The notes below the pieces were generated by a model. That model made no database searches, was not told where the DNA came from, and worked only from the letters and a program-made list of their open reading frames with translations. This document shows, piece after piece, positions 51,670 through 52,925 of a stretch of 52,925 nt of DNA (positions are counted from its first letter, which is position 1; each line of letters opens with the position of its first letter). The stretch is from Mycoplasmataceae bacterium (lineage in GTDB: Bacteria > Bacillota_I > Bacilli_A > Mycoplasmatales > Mycoplasmoidaceae). Made by a program: the position numbers and the translations under genes. The DNA lies in the NCBI GenBank assembly GCA_031258945.1, contig JAIRME010000001.1, positions 1 through 52,925 of the forward strand. The letters are read 5' to 3'.

Positions 51670-52884
51670 ATGAATAGTATATTTGATAGTCTAAATTATG
51701 GCAATTATGCATTGTTTGTGATTTTTGCTTGTATTATTACAATTGCTTCTTACACGATTTCGCACATTGTTGATGCAGCTGGAAAAAGAACTAGGTTTTC
51801 TGGTGTATTAATTGCTGGAACAATAGTGGCTTTTGTATCTTCAATGCCTGAATTCACTAGTTCATTAGTTGGCATTTTTACCACTAATAATCCTTCGGTT
51901 GCTTCAGGTAACTTATTAGGCGGAAATTTATTTCGGACAGCAATGTTAGGCTTGACATTAATTTTTTTCATTATTACTATCAAAAAAGCAAAAACTACCA
52001 TTGTTCAGGTTAGCTTGACAATTTCACAAATTGCTATTTTTGCTACTTATTTTTTAATTATGTGATTAGCACGTAATCAATTTACTGAGAATATTATGAC
52101 GATTATTTTTACTTGTATTTCGGTAAGTGTTTTATTAATTTATGTTTTGAATTTAGTCATTATGTTAAAAAAAGGTAAAAACGAAAAAAAAACCCAAACT
52201 GAAGAATTTGCTGATGATCATATTCAACGTAAAGGTATTCAGGCTATTTGTGTTTCGTTTTTTAATAAAATAAAATTATGAAAAATGGCTTTTATATTTG
52301 TAGGGTGTGCATTAGTTATTATTGGTGCCTCTATTTGTATTGCTATATCTACTAATTGAATATTAGTAAAATCTTGAGGTTGAACTGATGATAGCCCAAA
52401 AACTGGGTTTGGTTATTCTCTATTATTAGGAATTGTTACCTCAATTCCTGAAATTATCACTGTCATTGTTTTACTAAGACTTAAAAATATCAATGCTGCA
52501 ATTAGTGATATTTTAGGCAGCAACATGTTTTCTTGTTTAATTTTATCAATTGTAGACTTAATTTATTGACATGGGAACGATACATTATTTGGTAAAAATA
52601 GTCAAGAGTCTTTAATGATTTCTTTTTGATGTTTTGTGGCGATGCTATTCGTGGGTTGTATTCTACTTATTAATTATTTATTTCGTAATAGTAAACACGG
52701 TAAACTATATTATGGATTAAATATTACGGCATTAAGTTTTGTGTTTATGACTTATTTATGTTATTTAATTTTGGCTTCATTAAATGTTAATATTTTTATA
52801 CCGATTAATCCTGACCCGGGGCCTACATTAAATGCATCTATTAACGATTTATACAATTTTATTAATATTTTAAATATTCATTAA
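51670..52884 (+). CDS. Sodium/calcium exchanger-family (CaCA) membrane protein
   Basis: 404 aa with about ten or eleven helices. The two inverted alpha repeats that carry the ion site are clear: repeat 1 SSMPEFTSSLVGI followed by SVASGNLLGGNLF, repeat 2 TSIPEIITVIVLL followed by AAISDILGSNMFS. Each has the conserved Ser/Thr-x-Pro-Glu and Gly-x-Asn elements. A charged loop (KKGKNEKKTQTEEFADDHIQ) separates the halves. The family exchanges Ca2+ for Na+ or H+, so it may act with the P-type ATPase at 44550 in Ca2+ homeostasis. The protein starts 1 bp after the SGNH-like lipoprotein stop, so it is in the same transcript. The remaining 41 bp of the window hold nothing recognisable. Confidence 0.85.
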
Positions 52885-52925
52885 AATTCCATCATGGTAT
52901 GAATATTTTTTTCATTTCTTTCTTT

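Overview
The window comes from a low-GC mollicute (Mycoplasma/Spiroplasma-type) chromosome. In-frame TGA codons occur in almost every gene exactly where family alignments want Trp, so genetic code 4 applies, and most genes only become full length when TGA is read as Trp. TGG is used too, and a tRNA-Trp(CCA) gene is present. The combination of SecDF fusion, YmdB, YbeY-DgkA-Era-RecO-GlyS-DnaG order, deo/cdd/pgm nucleoside salvage genes and lipoproteins is typical of Mollicutes; I do not assign a species.

Region A (1-14.3 kb, all minus strand, left end outside the window) is a conjugative element (ICE-like). In transcription order it holds a 2-TM protein, a pilin-like 2-TM protein, a 1042-aa surface protein with signal peptide and C-terminal anchor, a VirB6/TrbL-like membrane protein, a VirB4/TraE ATPase, a run of small cargo ORFs (RHH-like, membrane, ASCH-like, zinc ribbon), a VirD4/TraG coupling ATPase, a YefM/YoeB-type toxin-antitoxin pair, two small unknowns, an SSB-like OB-fold protein and a partial Lys-rich ORF. 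No relaxase or integrase/transposase is visible here. The element ends next to a tRNA-Trp gene, separated from it by a strong intrinsic terminator.

Region B (14.4-21.6 kb, minus) mixes core and accessory genes: tRNA-Trp, ymdB, a 5-formyl-THF cyclo-ligase, a decayed GT8 glycosyltransferase, a PRiA4-ORF3-like protein, a DUF4143 AAA ATPase, an AT-rich gap, an uncharacterised 600-aa membrane protein and lemA.

Region C (21.7-41.4 kb) is core: ybeY, dgkA, era, recO; a convergent gene for a very basic 720-aa coiled-coil membrane protein; then glyS, dnaG and a tightly packed nucleoside/sugar-phosphate operon (deoD, deoC, deoA, cdd, a phosphohexomutase, tpiA, gpmI) that funnels ribose- and deoxyribose-phosphate into glycolysis; pgi; and, on the minus strand, hisS-aspS.

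Region D (41.5-52.9 kb, plus) is envelope and transport: secDF, a P-type IIA cation ATPase, greA, a PAP2 phosphatase, a small membrane protein, two lipoproteins (one an SGNH-like protein with a changed catalytic serine and an FN3 domain) and a Na+/Ca2+-exchanger-family protein. Many core genes have a -10 box only 6-14 nt before the start codon and no Shine-Dalgarno (near-leaderless), whereas the conjugative element's genes carry strong Shine-Dalgarno sequences.
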